The position numbers and the translations under genes are program-made. A stretch of DNA of 64,000 bases from Ilyonectria destructans (lineage: Eukaryota; Ascomycota; Sordariomycetes; Hypocreales; Nectriaceae), in assembly GCA_020740775.1 (NCBI GenBank), contig JAHEWK010000001.1, positions 5,766,001-5,830,000 of the forward strand, given 5' to 3'. How positions within the stretch are numbered: position 1 is the stretch's first letter; each line of letters begins with the position of its first letter. A model generated the notes under the pieces. The model was not told the origin of the DNA, ran no database searches, and worked only from the letters and a program-made list of their open reading frames with translations. Shown one piece after another: positions 1 to 10,551 of the stretch.

Positions 1-1476
1 AAGCTGGGCAGGTGGGCTCGGCGTAGGCTGGGCATAAGCTTGGCGGATTGCTGGGCACCAGGATTGGTGACAGAAGGGCGAGGGAACAACACGGGGGGAG
101 CAGGAGGCGTTCTCGGCGGGCGGAAAGCTTGATTAAATCCGTCATTTGGCTCTCGAGCCAAGAATGCTTGAGTCGTGTGGCCGCCCGCCTTGGCTCCGAG
201 CCTAATACGTACGCAAGAAAGGGTCGCGGATATTGTTTGACTCGCTTGGATCATCGTATGGCTGCGCGTCGCCTGGCTTGGCTGTTTTCTTTTGGGGCGA
301 GTCACCAGATTCGCCAGATTCGCCGCTGTGATCAAGGTTGTGTTATCATATGCCCGTCTTGCCACGGTTTCCCGTAAGTCTCGCTCCTGGCGAACCAACC
401 GACTCGGCCATGCGGTGGTTTTCCTGGCCCCGAACTTGAACCGTGCTCACACCACGTCGCTATGCTGTCCATTCGTGCTGCCTTGGTTTGCGCCGGGCAC
501 CAAAGGGAGCGCATTTCGCGACAAGGTGGACAAGGACAGGTTGGACAAGGCGGCTTGTCGTGTTCCGGGGAGTTATGAAATCCACCACCCACTAATAAAG
601 TTGACGGCCGGCAGGCTCGCCCCACCCCCCGGGATATGTTGCCTCTCAGGGCTCTTCAGGCCTCCTGGGGCCTCACCAGGGCATCCGTCTCAGGGCGTCG
701 CCATCATCATGCAAAGGCCACGGCTGCGCGAGTTGGCGAGTTGCCCCCGGCCGTGACGCAAACCTGGCTGTAACCCAGAGTCGGCGTGTTTCGTACTGAC
801 TGCCAAGTACAAAATACAGCGCGCAGTGGGCGACAGGGAGGGAGGGAGGGGAATCGGGACGATGGGATGGGGATGGGGAAGGGGAATGGCTCAGGTGACG
901 TTGGGTGGCCGAATAAAACGCTTGACGCAGCCGTGGCCAGCCTTTGTGAGGCCCCGAGGTGAGCGAGGCCAATCGAAGCCGCGCGATGAGGGGCAGTGCC
1001 CAGAATGCCAAGCCTTGGCGGTCTTGGCACCGTTCTCTCCGCCCACAGTCTTGGCGTACCGGTGCCAAATGGTACCTGCTTCCACACAGCGCAATCTGCG
1101 TCCATCCATGTACCCTCTTGTCCCAGGTACTTTGTAATCATCGCCAAGACTGCCAAGACCGCCAAGACTTTCCGCTCGCTCTTGCCCTCTTGCCCAGACT
1201 TTTGCGTAAATGTAAAGGGAGCTCTCGCCCCCGGAGACTTCAGGACAGGCGTTTCTTCCTCCCGAACATCTATCTCGTTCTTCTGCCCGTCTGCAAACTC
1301 TGTCAAGACGCGTTCAACGGTGGTTCTTTACCGTCGCCAGTTTCGCCTCAGTTTCGCTGCGCCCACCTCAAGGACAACCCGGCACCTGTCTCAAGCCATC
1401 GAGCCCCTCCACGCTTGCGCTTGAGCCTGTGTCATTCAACGCCCCCTCGGCCAAACAGATACTCCGCACCGTCACC
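1..1476 (+). other. Upstream region and leader of pacC
   Basis: No coding region is convincing here: the ORFs are short, overlap on both strands and lack recognisable motifs. The last 700 bases become pyrimidine-rich toward the pacC start, as is usual for fungal leaders. The cluster of GCCAAG hexamers is listed separately. An in-frame ATG at 1429 could add 16 residues to PacC, but the ATG at 1477 sits in a better context (CACC before the ATG). Confidence 0.6.
802..1166. promoter_or_regulatory. Cluster of PacC-type GCCAAG sites upstream of pacC
   Basis: GCCAAG or its complement CTTGGC occurs at 802-807, 1007-1012, 1014-1019, 1023-1028, 1050-1055, 1143-1148, 1152-1157 and 1161-1166. More distant copies lie at 157-162, 189-194 and 277-282. 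The last three near copies form a perfect 9-bp-spaced tandem. The established PacC consensus is 5'-GCCARG, so the array immediately upstream of the pacC gene suggests direct autoregulation. That regulatory role is inferred. Confidence 0.65.
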
Positions 1477-3449
1477 ATGTCTGCCCCGGTCACGGACCAG
1501 CAGCAGCAGGTGACTCAGCAGCCACAGCAGTCGACAACACCATCAACGTCGGCTAGCGACTCCAAGTCCACTACTCCGGCCCCGAGTGCTGCTTCCAACA
1601 CCTCCCAGAGCAGCGCTGCTCCCTCCAATTCTTCCGATGAGAACCTCATCTGCCGCTGGAATGCCTGCAACCAAAAGTTTGGCTCCCCAGAGCTGCTCTA
1701 TGTAAGTCAACCCACCAGCCTCATCAAGTGGTAACTATTGGACAACGACACTGACTCCCTATTCAGGAGCACATCTGTGAGCGCCATGTTGGCCGCAAGA
1801 GCACAAACAACCTCAACTTGACTTGCCAGTGGAACTCATGCCGCACCACCACGGTCAAGCGAGACCACATCACCTCTCACATCCGTGTCCACGTACCCCT
1901 GAAGCCTCACAAGTGTGAGTTCTGCGGCAAGTCCTTCAAGCGTCCTCAGGACTTGAAGAAGCACGTCAAGACCCATGCCGATGACTCGGTCCTAGTCCGC
2001 CCGTCCCAGGACCCCCAGGGCGGACTCAATTATAGGCCTCAGCCTCCCAAGGGTATGTTCTAGCTCTGTTTTCTTACTTGATTTGTTCGCCTTTCCTTTA
2101 TCGAGGCTAACCCGCCTCCAGGCCCTTCTAGCTATTATGACCACAATGGCCAGATGCGAACTAACGCTGCTGCCTTCACCCACCAGCCTGGACCTCCTAG
2201 TGGCTACTATGCCCCTCAACCCTCCACCAACTATGGTCTCTACTTTAACCAGCCGCCCATGAACAATGCCCGCACCGAGCACCTCGGCTACAACACCGCC
2301 CCTGCAGGCTACGACCGCAAGCGCACCTTTGACATGGTTGATGACTTCTTCGCCAACGCCAAGCGCCGCCAGATTGACCCCTCATCTTATCAGCAGATTG
2401 GCCGCTCCCTGATGCCCCTCCACGGTACCCTCTCCATCCCCAACGGCCCCATGGCCGCTGAGCAGCAGTACATGCCTCAGCCAGCCGGTCATGCTGTGAT
2501 GCACGGCGGTCCTGCCCCCAGCCAGAACCCCTTGGCTCAGCAGTACTACCTGCCTATGCCCAACGCCCGGACCCAGAAGGATCTCGTGCATATTGACAAC
2601 CTGCTCGGCCAAATGCAGGACACCATATATGAGAACGCCAGCCATGCCACTGCTGGTGTCCACATCCACAGCGGGGAGAACAACTTCAACGGATACCGCA
2701 ACACACCCTCACCCCCCACTGCCCATCGCTCCCCTGGTGGAATGCCAGTGACGGCCGAGAACTACCACTCCGTATCTGCTGCTAGCATGGCCTCACCTTT
2801 GACAGCCATCTCCTCCACCGGAACTCCTGCAGTCACCCCACCATCAAGCTCCATGTCATACACCTCTGGCCACTCCCCAAGCCCCTCTTCCTCGGCCATG
2901 TCTCCCCAGTCCCGTCATGGTTCAACGACATCGGGCTCTGTCATGTATCCCAACTTGCCTACCAGCCTTCCCGCCGTCAGCCAGGGCTTTGGCCACTCTG
3001 CCACGACTACTCTTGGACCCAGCTTTGAGAGCAATGAGCGCCGACGATACTCTGGTGGTATGCTCCAGCGGGCACGTGGCGGTCCTCTTCCCCGACCTCG
3101 TGAGGATACCAGCGGCGCCTCCACGCCTAAGGCTAGCGAGTCTGCTCTTTCGGTCGGCTCCCCCTCTTCCGAGTCGGACACCAGCGATGCTACCCGTGAG
3201 CGCGAGGAGCAGTACGACCGCTGGCTTGAGAACATGCGCGTCATCGAGACCCTGCGAGAGTACATTCGGGGCCGCCTTGATCGCAAGGAGTTTGCGGAGG
3301 AAGGCCAGGAGCGCCGGCCTTCTAGCGACGGTGATGCCATGGACATCGACGTCAAGAGCCCTAAGGGATCTTCAATTGAACTTCCTCCCATCAACGCTCC
3401 TCGAGAGGGTTCTTCTCTCTACCCTATTCTTCGCATGCCTGGTTCTTAG
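1477..3449 (+). CDS. pacC: pH-responsive zinc-finger transcription factor PacC/Rim101
   Basis: PacC is the nuclear effector of ambient-pH signalling. It is proteolytically activated at alkaline pH and binds GCCARG. Three exons (1477-1701, 1767-2052, 2122-3449) give 612 residues, close to the length usual for filamentous fungi. Three C2H2 fingers lie at about residues 59-85 (CRWNAC...), 95-117 (CQWNSC...) and 125-145 (CEFCGKSF...). The basic [12 protein letters not shown]...AKRRQ segment near 235-275 is the conserved PacC block after the fingers, and a [19 protein letters not shown] segment near the C-terminus is also typical. Glutamine- and serine/proline-rich linkers fill the rest. Intron 1 splits finger 1. 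Intron 2 ends just before the PSSYYDH segment. The upstream region carries a GCCAAG cluster, so autoregulation is likely. Identity is very secure; the start could be 48 bases upstream. Confidence 0.96.
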
Positions 3450-4590
3450 GGAACTCATTCATCACTAGCTGCTAGTCGGGCTGTATTTGTACGATTTTCC
3501 TTCTGTCTCCAGTGGTCTAGGATTTGCCTGTGTGCAACTATAGCTTCCCGCTGTCCTCCAGTTTTGGTTGAAAAATATGTCGTGTTGGGCTGCTTGGTGG
3601 ATAGGTCTGTTCTTTCATGAGCCGCACGGGTTCAAAGGGTATTTTGAAGATACGAGATATGCAAAGCATGATTTTCTTTTGGATTTCAAATTTTCCTCTT
3701 GGCAGTTGTCACCATATTCTCGTGGCGGTGGCGAGTTTCGCATGTCGAGGTTCTGATGGGTTATGATTGACTGGAAAAGATGATTTGGGTTGAAGGATGC
3801 TGGCCAAGGTTTGGGCTTTCTATTTCGCTAGCGCGTAAAAATCAATTGACGTACTGGAACTGGAACTATAATTGTCTACGACTGTGCAGAGTGATTCCTC
3901 ATCGTGAGGGGGACGTGCTGATCGATCGCCTGGCTGGAGATCGCCCAATGCGACCAACGTTGACTAGATCCGATGATCCCCATGCTCAGCACTCCATGCA
4001 TGAACTGTACTGTAGGTTCAAGAAACTCTGACGACAGTGATCGGCATTTGGATATACTGTTTTGAACACTGTCAAAAACGGTTTGCTTGGAACGCTCGAT
4101 CAAAGGTCCCCCGCTGCTCGATCGTTGCATGTATTGTCATTGGTGAAGTGGGAGCAATTCGTCGAACATTCTAGCGAGGAACCCAGAGTTGGTTTTTATA
4201 CATTACTTTAGCATAACAGCCTCTCTACATATGTCTCCGAGGCTCTTAAGACGCCCAGTGTTATCCATCATCTGGAAAAGCTAGTGTTGGACACGGAAAT
4301 CTCCATAATTGACGGGCATCAACTTGGATTGACCATTTCTACATTAAGCTACTCTAATTCAACTTGGAGGAGAATATTACACGGTTGGGTTTTGTAATTT
4401 GGGGGGTTAATATTTAGAATTTATAACAAAGACTCGATACCAGAGGCGATTCCATGTTGAGAGGACAAACTGAAGTTCTGATGCAACTTGACGGGAAATA
4501 TATTGAGGGCATAGTCAATCCTGTCTCTCTACCTACTATTGGTTCATCTCAGATCTCCTTCTAGTAGACATCTGGATGTCTAACTTACAC
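3450..4590. other. Intergenic, pacC 3' region
   Basis: This lies between the convergent stops of pacC and the F-box/ankyrin gene. It is more AT-rich than the flanking coding DNA, holds only short unrecognisable ORFs, and presumably contains both 3' untranslated regions. Confidence 0.5.
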
Positions 4591-5547
4591 TCACGCTGAA
4601 AGCTCTAACAACCTAACCCTCGCATCCACAAAAAGGTCCCAAGTGGATGGGCAATGCCTGCCCCGCCGGAGAATTGAATTGATCCCTTCCATACCCAGGC
4701 TTTGGATGTCCCTGTCAGTGGGAGGATGTAATCGCGGATAGCTTTTGTAATGGGAGGAAGGATAGTGACCACATTTAAAGGTACACGAACAGAGCTGCTT
4801 CGGATCCGCTCCGCGCTCGAGAAGTAGTGCAAAATAGCTGACGCCCCTCGAGGAACGAACGAGCAAAGCTCGACGCAAAAGAAAATCACACTGCGTATCT
4901 TTGACATTTGGGTCCGCTTTCGCTGCGATCAGGGCTCGGAAAATCGTAGCGTTGTCCAGCTCTATCCTCGCTCTCTTTTCCGAATCCCGTAAGCCAACTG
5001 CACTCTCCTTCAGGGTTATAGACATGGCTATCTCGAGCGGTGACGGGTGTAGATAGGAATCGTAACCGGGCAAACCCGGATCAGCTTTATTCTCAAGAAG
5101 CCACTTCACAGCTTCAACCTGTCTGTTTTTGATGGCCACATGAATAGGACGGCCTGATCGGAGTATTTTCATATCCCAGCAAATGGAACCATCATACCAC
5201 TCTTGATCTACTGGTGCATGAACTTCCAGGCACCGCTCAAGCATCTTGATAGAACCTAATTGCGCGCCGAGGAAGAGAGGAAGCCAGTTGATGCGCCAGC
5301 TCTCTTTGTAGACCTCCCCGCTTAGAGATCTAGAAAATCTCTTTGATACCTTGATAAGATTCAAAACATCCGCCATTGAGTGAAGATGTGGAAGCAAGTA
5401 AAGCAGCATCTCGTCCGGTACGCTGGAGATTCTGTCGACATTGTCCCCCTCCTCGTTCTCCGTTGGCTCCTCCCAGGCGAAGTCGGAAGAATAAAGGCGA
5501 TCATCGCGCCACTCTTTTGGGCTCAGTTGAATGGTGTACAGTGACAT
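4591..5547 (-). CDS. F-box and ankyrin-repeat protein
   Basis: This single-exon ORF encodes 318 residues. Residues about 40-85 (ISSVPDEMLLYLLPHL...) match the F-box pattern, which binds Skp1 in SCF ubiquitin ligases. Downstream are degenerate ankyrin repeats, visible as LPLFLGAQLGSIKMLERCLE, HVAIKNRQVEAVKWLLENKA and FALLLERGADP, where consecutive helices end in loss-of-function-like 'ADP' turns. Such F-box/ankyrin proteins are numerous and fast-evolving in filamentous ascomycetes, and their substrates are mostly unknown. The ATG at 5547 is the only good start, and the F-box follows at the expected distance. Surrounding DNA is AT-rich and gene-poor on both sides, consistent with an accessory position. 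No substrate or pathway can be assigned. Confidence 0.8.
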   Translation of the reverse strand: MSLYTIQLSPKEWRDDRLYSSDFAWEEPTENEEGDNVDRISSVPDEMLLYLLPHLHSMADVLNLIKVSKRFSRSLSGEVYKESWRINWLPLFLGAQLGSIKMLERCLEVHAPVDQEWYDGSICWDMKILRSGRPIHVAIKNRQVEAVKWLLENKADPGLPGYDSYLHPSPLEIAMSITLKESAVGLRDSEKRARIELDNATIFRALIAAKADPNVKDTQCDFLLRRALLVRSSRGVSYFALLLERGADPKQLCSCTFKCGHYPSSHYKSYPRLHPPTDRDIQSLGMEGINSILRRGRHCPSTWDLFVDARVRLLELSA

Positions 5548-6056
5548 GATTTTGGTGTTACCTTTTTGGTTGGGGGCTTCAAACTTCTGGCAGAGAAGGT
5601 GTGTTGCGTTTAAACACTTCTAGGTCATTGTCAGATATGGCAGCATCATGCAACCTAGCTAAGTTCCGTTGTTTGGACTTCGCCTGTTCTCGAGCTTTAT
5701 CGTACGCTTGTCTTGTTCTTGGTTAATACGTGAAAGGAATTATTTGTAGGCAAAGTTCTGGTCTGCTTTGTCAATCATAATGCTCGCCTAAGCTGCATTA
5801 CTTTCATTAGTAACCACACTGAGATGCGGTTTGTTAAACCACATGTTGTTGCTGAATTCGTCTTTCGCTTAGAATTGTCTTCATATAGCAATGCGGAATG
5901 TCTTCTAACATTACTGGCTAAGCGTATTTTTCGCATCTTGTTTTGGCCGCTCTACGTTCTCGGTCTAAAAGAGTTTGTTAATCGCTGAATTAAGGTATTA
6001 TGCTTTCGGTCCAGATCCGTTGGCTTGAGAATTAGTAGAATTCTAGTTTCGACGGT

Positions 6057-6152
6057 CCCACACGGCGTCATGAGATGCCGTGTGGGGTAATGAGCTGCAA
6101 AGAGTTACATCGTTCCTTGCAGCTGATGGGCAGTAGCTTTCTGCAAGGAATG
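6057..6152. repeat. Two adjacent hairpin-forming inverted repeats
   Basis: The first is a perfect 10-bp inverted repeat (CCCACACGGC at 6057-6066, its complement at 6077-6086) with a 10-nt loop. The second pairs CGTTCCTTGCAG (6111-6122) with CTGCAAGGAATG (6141-6152), 11 of 12 positions matching, with an 18-nt loop. They may be remnants of a foldback or MITE-like element, or a structured transcript. Flanking target-site duplications were not identified. Confidence 0.55.
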
Positions 6153-6762
6153 ACGCATAGAGAAGAAGAAAGGACCTGATGATATGATTCCGCTACAAGC
6201 CTCATATTGCGGCTGTCACTCCCGCTAAGATCAGGCAATGAGGGAAGAAGAGGTTGGCCGTGTGATTGCGAGACTTGAGTTGATTAGACTTTGGTGGCCC
6301 TAGAAAATGGAGCTATTTCCGGCTACCGCCTCGGGTACACTGGGCAAGGGACCGAAAGGCGGCAGGGTAAGAGAGGCGGAAGATACTTTCTTAGTTTAGG
6401 GGGTATTATTATCATTGTTATGGGTAGCTAAGTGCGTGGGTACGTGGGTGGCTGCTAAAGTATCGTTCTGGAGGCAGAGAGAGCAAGAACAAGAGATGAA
6501 GTGTTGGATTGTCTGTGGCTGCCTGGGACACCACAGCTAGTGCTAAAGAAGGAGCTGAAGAACTTGATCACGATAAATGACGCGGGAGCATATCCCTGAC
6601 GACATTGATCAGGCACGATATAGACTAAGCTTATCCTGTTGTAGGACATAGTGAGGGTGGAATGGGCCCAGACGCTTTGGAATTGCTTATTTGCTGGATG
6701 GCTCTCCTGGTACTGCCGGCCTTCCCGATAAGTCTTACGAAATGGGAATGGACGTCAAATTT

Positions 6763-6769
6763 TATATAA
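6763..6769 (+). promoter_or_regulatory. TATA box of the cysteine-rich secreted protein gene
   Basis: A TATATAA motif lies about 170 bases before the ATG at 6936 and is followed by a C/T-containing stretch with several CA initiator-like steps. A clear TATA box suits an inducible secreted-protein gene. Confidence 0.5.
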
Positions 6770-6935
6770 ACGTCTGGTCTCGCCCCTGCTAGTGATTGAG
6801 TCTTGAACACCATCTCCGAACCAAGACAAAAAATCACAGATCCTTCCTTTTCGCTTTTTGAGACACTTGACCATTGTCCCAGGGATCTTGACTTCATCTA
6901 CAACCCACTCAGACCCTCTGGTCTCACAAATCACA

Positions 6936-7538
6936 ATGCGATTCTTCGCCTTGGCAGCTGTCTTTTTAGGAAGCAGCACCGTCCTCGCCGCCCCAGCCAA
7001 CGCGAAGTCTGATTCACCATGCTGCTGTTGCGACATCTCGGAACCTGCCGTCATCTGCAAGAAGTTGGACGACTGCCTATGTTTGGATGTCCTTTGCCCG
7101 GACGATGCTCCCACCATCTGGGCCAATACTGTTGGGCCTCCCGAGGCCACCGAAGGCCCTGTGAAGCGCCAAGACGACTGCGAGAATCACGACAAACGCC
7201 ATGGCTTTGACTGCTGCTGTTGCGATCCCTCAATTCCAGCTACAGTATGCGACTTTCGTGCCAGCCCTGAAGACTGCGTCTGTCTGGCAGTTGAATGCCC
7301 AGAAGGCGCGCCGACGATCCGGTCCGGTGATCCCCTACCTACTAAGACGCCGGTACATACACCTACGCCCACGCCCGCAACCCCGGAGCCGTGTTGCTGT
7401 TGTAACATCGGGCTGGGTTCGATCGTATGCGAGCTGCGCACAGGCGTGGATGAAGGGTGCTTCTGCCCGCTGGTGATTTGCCCTGACGGTGCGCCCACCA
7501 TCATAGTAGAGGCAAGTCAGCCAGAGAAGACGGAATAG
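6936..7538 (+). CDS. Secreted protein with three tandem eight-cysteine modules
   Basis: The product is 200 residues with a signal peptide of about 18-20 residues (hydrophobic core FFALAAVFLG, cleavage near VLA-AP). Three modules follow, each reading CCCC-x8-C-x(5-9)-C-x-C-x4-CP-[DE]-x-APTI. Module 1 has cysteines at 29-32, 41, 47, 49 and 54; module 2 at 93-96, 105, 114, 116 and 121; module 3 at 153-156, 165, 175, 177 and 182. An unpaired Cys82 lies in linker 1. Linker 1 contains two Lys-Arg pairs (77-78, 87-88) that look like Kex2 sites. Linker 2 is a Thr-Pro stretch. The ATG at 6936 is chosen because the signal peptide starts there; the upstream in-frame ATG at 6858 adds unrelated residues. 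I do not recognise the family. It resembles a small secreted effector or cell-surface protein, and it lacks hydrophobin Cys spacing. A decayed relative lies downstream. Confidence 0.85.
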   Translation: MRFFALAAVFLGSSTVLAAPANAKSDSPCCCCDISEPAVICKKLDDCLCLDVLCPDDAPTIWANTVGPPEATEGPVKRQDDCENHDKRHGFDCCCCDPSIPATVCDFRASPEDCVCLAVECPEGAPTIRSGDPLPTKTPVHTPTPTPATPEPCCCCNIGLGSIVCELRTGVDEGCFCPLVICPDGAPTIIVEASQPEKTE

Positions 7539-8026
7539 GCTGGTACAAGAGACAATCCGATACGGGCGGCAAGGATGTAGTGAATGCGGGCTTCTTCCCC
7601 TTCGCTTTACTATGGAGCATCTTGATTAGGGCGTTTTCTCTCTTTCCATATTTTAAGTTCTGGCTGGTATGGTCGCATTTGGGAACTGGGCGTTGTGCCA
7701 ATTGTGGGATTTATTCCATCTCGAAGAAGTTGATGGCGGTAAGCTCCAGCCACCATTCCGACGGTTATGACAAAGTTTCAGACCATCATCAGATCATCAG
7801 TGAAGTCTCGTGAAAAACGGTGCTTGACACTGTCGATCAACGTTAATCATTGTTAAAAAAGGAGGACGCAGGTAGACCTTATGTTCCTCGTGGCTTGTCA
7901 GTGTTAGCTCCATTTCACCAGACTTACATTCGTCACTTCACCTCCGTACGACTCATATCACCTCGGTCCAAAAGCAAGAATAGAGAATACCTGTATCGTG
8001 TTTTCCACACACATGATTCATTCACC

Positions 8027-8215
8027 ATGCACTTCTCTATCTAGATAGCACTCGCTGCGGCCAGCGGCACCGTGGCCATACCTTGGCCGGTGTTTTACCA
8101 AGTGCTGCTGTTGCGATATTCAACAGAAGGAAACGGTGTGTGCAGTCATCCCATCCCGTTGAACGTGGATTTCAACTGTCCACAGGTGGTGTGTCCCGCA
8201 CCCGCCTCATTGCAG
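8027..8215 (+). pseudogene. Decayed relative of the eight-cysteine-module secreted protein
   Basis: An ATG at 8027 opens a signal-peptide-like segment (MHFSI, then TAG at 8042-8044, then IALAAASGTVA). After a frame change comes TKCCCCDI...ETVCAVIPSR, with four consecutive Cys codons at 8103-8114. After a stop and a second frame change, near 8162, comes NVDFNCPQVVCPAPA, which matches the C-x-x-V-x-CP-x-x-AP end of the module in the 6936-7538 gene. The order signal peptide, CCCC, VC, CP-AP is preserved, but reading is interrupted by two stops and two frame changes. No plausible intron removes them. The TAG in the signal peptide could come from CAG by a single C-to-T change. Confidence 0.65.
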
Positions 8216-10551
8216 CCGGTCAAAGAATAAGGGACTGGCTGAGTATGCATACCCAACCTGTCAGCGACGAGCTAGCATACAACAGATGGAAAGGGGTTCA
8301 TTAGGAACGCTGCTGATGCCGACGAAAAGGATTAACGAAAATAATGACTGAATTGCAAGAGCCGAATGGAGGACAGCATTCCTTCTTGACTGGTAACGAT
8401 GTTGGCCGAATTGATGCAAATGTCATAAGATCTCCATGCTGTTCGGGTTGTGTTGACGCTCCGGTGTGACGGTGGATGACTACTGTTACTATTTCCATCA
8501 GGGCCAATTTCGCCGGCGACCTGACAAGGTGTATTCTCTCAAAACGAGCCACCAGACGCAACAAGGCAGTGCTAGTATCGCTTTACCCAATGACAACTCC
8601 GAGCTAAGTCCCTGCATGGAAGACAAGTTCCATATTGCGGGACCCAGGGATGGAGCCACAAGCTTAGATACCTGTGGTACCCGAGATCCGGGCACCTAGG
8701 ATATTATCATACATACGACAATGCTGGATCCCGCTTACTTTGTACAGGATGGAGTGGAGGCATCTACAAACGTGGCGGTAGTGTTTGTGTCTGCCTAGCT
8801 CTGATGATTTGACCCTGATGAGTATAGTACAGTAGCAATGACTCCGATGTTCTATACCGGGGCTTATCTTAGCATTACTACCAGATCAGCTACTACATGT
8901 GACCCTCAGGGGTTTCGCCGATCTAGGGCTTCAAATGCTTGTTTTGTTGTTATTCTTGACGTTGCTCCCGTTGTTGTGGAGGAGAAGCGTTTCAAGCAGG
9001 GATAATATCAAGCCAAGCATCTCACAAGAGGGAGATGAGCGCCATCTCAGGAGAAAACGCGTAGTTTCTCTGTCCAGATGTTCGGGATCATCAGCCAACG
9101 AGGGATGGAGACCTACATAGTGCCATTGTGCTCAAACGGGTAGGGGATGAATCATGCGGCAACATTAGGTAGTGATATCTAATTCCGGCGTAGCAGTAGC
9201 ATTGCATTTCTAAAAGAGATGTGTGCGGCATGAAAGACGCGGGTTGGTGGGATATCCAGCCCCTTCTGCCATCTTCTCCTTGGCTGTCATTTCATTTCGT
9301 ATGGATGGGTTTGTGACGACGTGTGCATGAGATCATTACGTCTCACACATCCGGCTTGATAATCATGCCAGGAAGTCCAGCATTTGCTCACTAGACATCG
9401 CGCAAGGTAACATGGGATATTTGGTCCGGAACCAAGGATTAACAGACCCCTGGCATCCATGCCACATTGTGTCCCGAGCTCTGTGGCCGGAGGACGGGAT
9501 TGGATCTGCAACGAGCCCCCGTGGTCGGGCTTTGAGTCGTTCGGCCGCTTTAAAATTCAGGTCCCCGGTAGCGCTTATTTTTCGCGATTGGCGGGGGAAG
9601 CTGAAAGCAGTAGCCCGGACTCTGGGAGGGATGCCTCTTAGAGTCAAACGAGATATACCCGTCGTGCCTTTGCATTTGGGCTAGAGACTTCGGAGCCGGC
9701 TCGGGGGGATGCTCCGTCTTACCACTCGTGCGTACAGGCTGCAGTTTTAGTCTCGGAACTCGCACCTGTCGCCGGATTTCGCCTGTGGCTCTCGTATGTT
9801 CAAGGACGGCGATGAGAAATATGTAGATGTCAGATGGATGAGCCTTCGGGGTTGATGAGATAACTAACTACAGTGTGAGTGGGTGCTAGCGTGAGAGAAG
9901 GAGAAGGAGAAGGGCCGGGCGAAACCCCGGAGATCAGCAAGGGACCACGGGCCAGGACGACGGACCACACCCACTATCAGCCTAGTTAACCGACTGGTTC
10001 TGTCTAATTCGGGATCGCGTTGTTGGAGGTGAGGTACCTGATCGAAGTTGTGAACAAACCAAGGGCTGGCGTGACATGGATGATGGATCCTACTGTACTC
10101 CCGTCCGAAGCAACGTGGTTGACCGGGGCTTTTTGCTGACGGATGGAGGGAAACTGCGCCGTCAGCCCAACTTGCGATTTTCGCAGTGCTCTCTTCTAGA
10201 ATAGAAGCACGCTTTAGGGAGCACCTGCCCCTCTGATCAGCCAGTACAGGCCAGCCTGGGCCAACCTTGTTTGTCCCCGATCGTTCCTTCCCTGCCCTTC
10301 GCCCGGTTCTTCGTCCCTTCTTCGTTCCTTCTTATTCAATTCTAATCCAATCCCAGACCTCCCGCTGTAAGCGAGAGCCGTCCACAATTCGAGCCTGCTA
10401 CAATAACCCCGCCGACTGTCATCCTTCCTTCCGACAGCCGTCGATATATTGCCCCTCCCTCTCTTTCTGGGAGCCCACACTGGTAATTACTTATTTGGTT
10501 GTTCTTTCCATCTGTTCCCTGCCGGCAATCTACCTTGTTCTACCTTATACA
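8216..10551. other. Intergenic region upstream of the double-zinc-cluster regulator
   Basis: No gene is recognised in about 2.3 kb. ORFs are short and overlap in several frames. The right end (about 10260-10551) is strongly pyrimidine-rich on the plus strand, as expected for the leader of the regulator starting at 10552. A purine-rich GAGAAGGAGAAGG run lies near 9895. Confidence 0.5.

Larger units (their letters stand above)
5548..6935. other. AT-rich intergenic region
   Basis: No coding region is recognised. It contains two adjacent inverted repeats (6057-6152, listed separately) and, at its right end, the promoter of the secreted cysteine-rich gene. Confidence 0.5.

Noticed and set aside
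8740..8822. A short frame reading GGSVCVCLALMI that echoes the CVCLAV part of the cysteine module
   Set aside because: The spacing to the next expected Cys-Pro is off by one, the frame ends in stops and no CCCC cluster precedes it. Too short to separate from chance.
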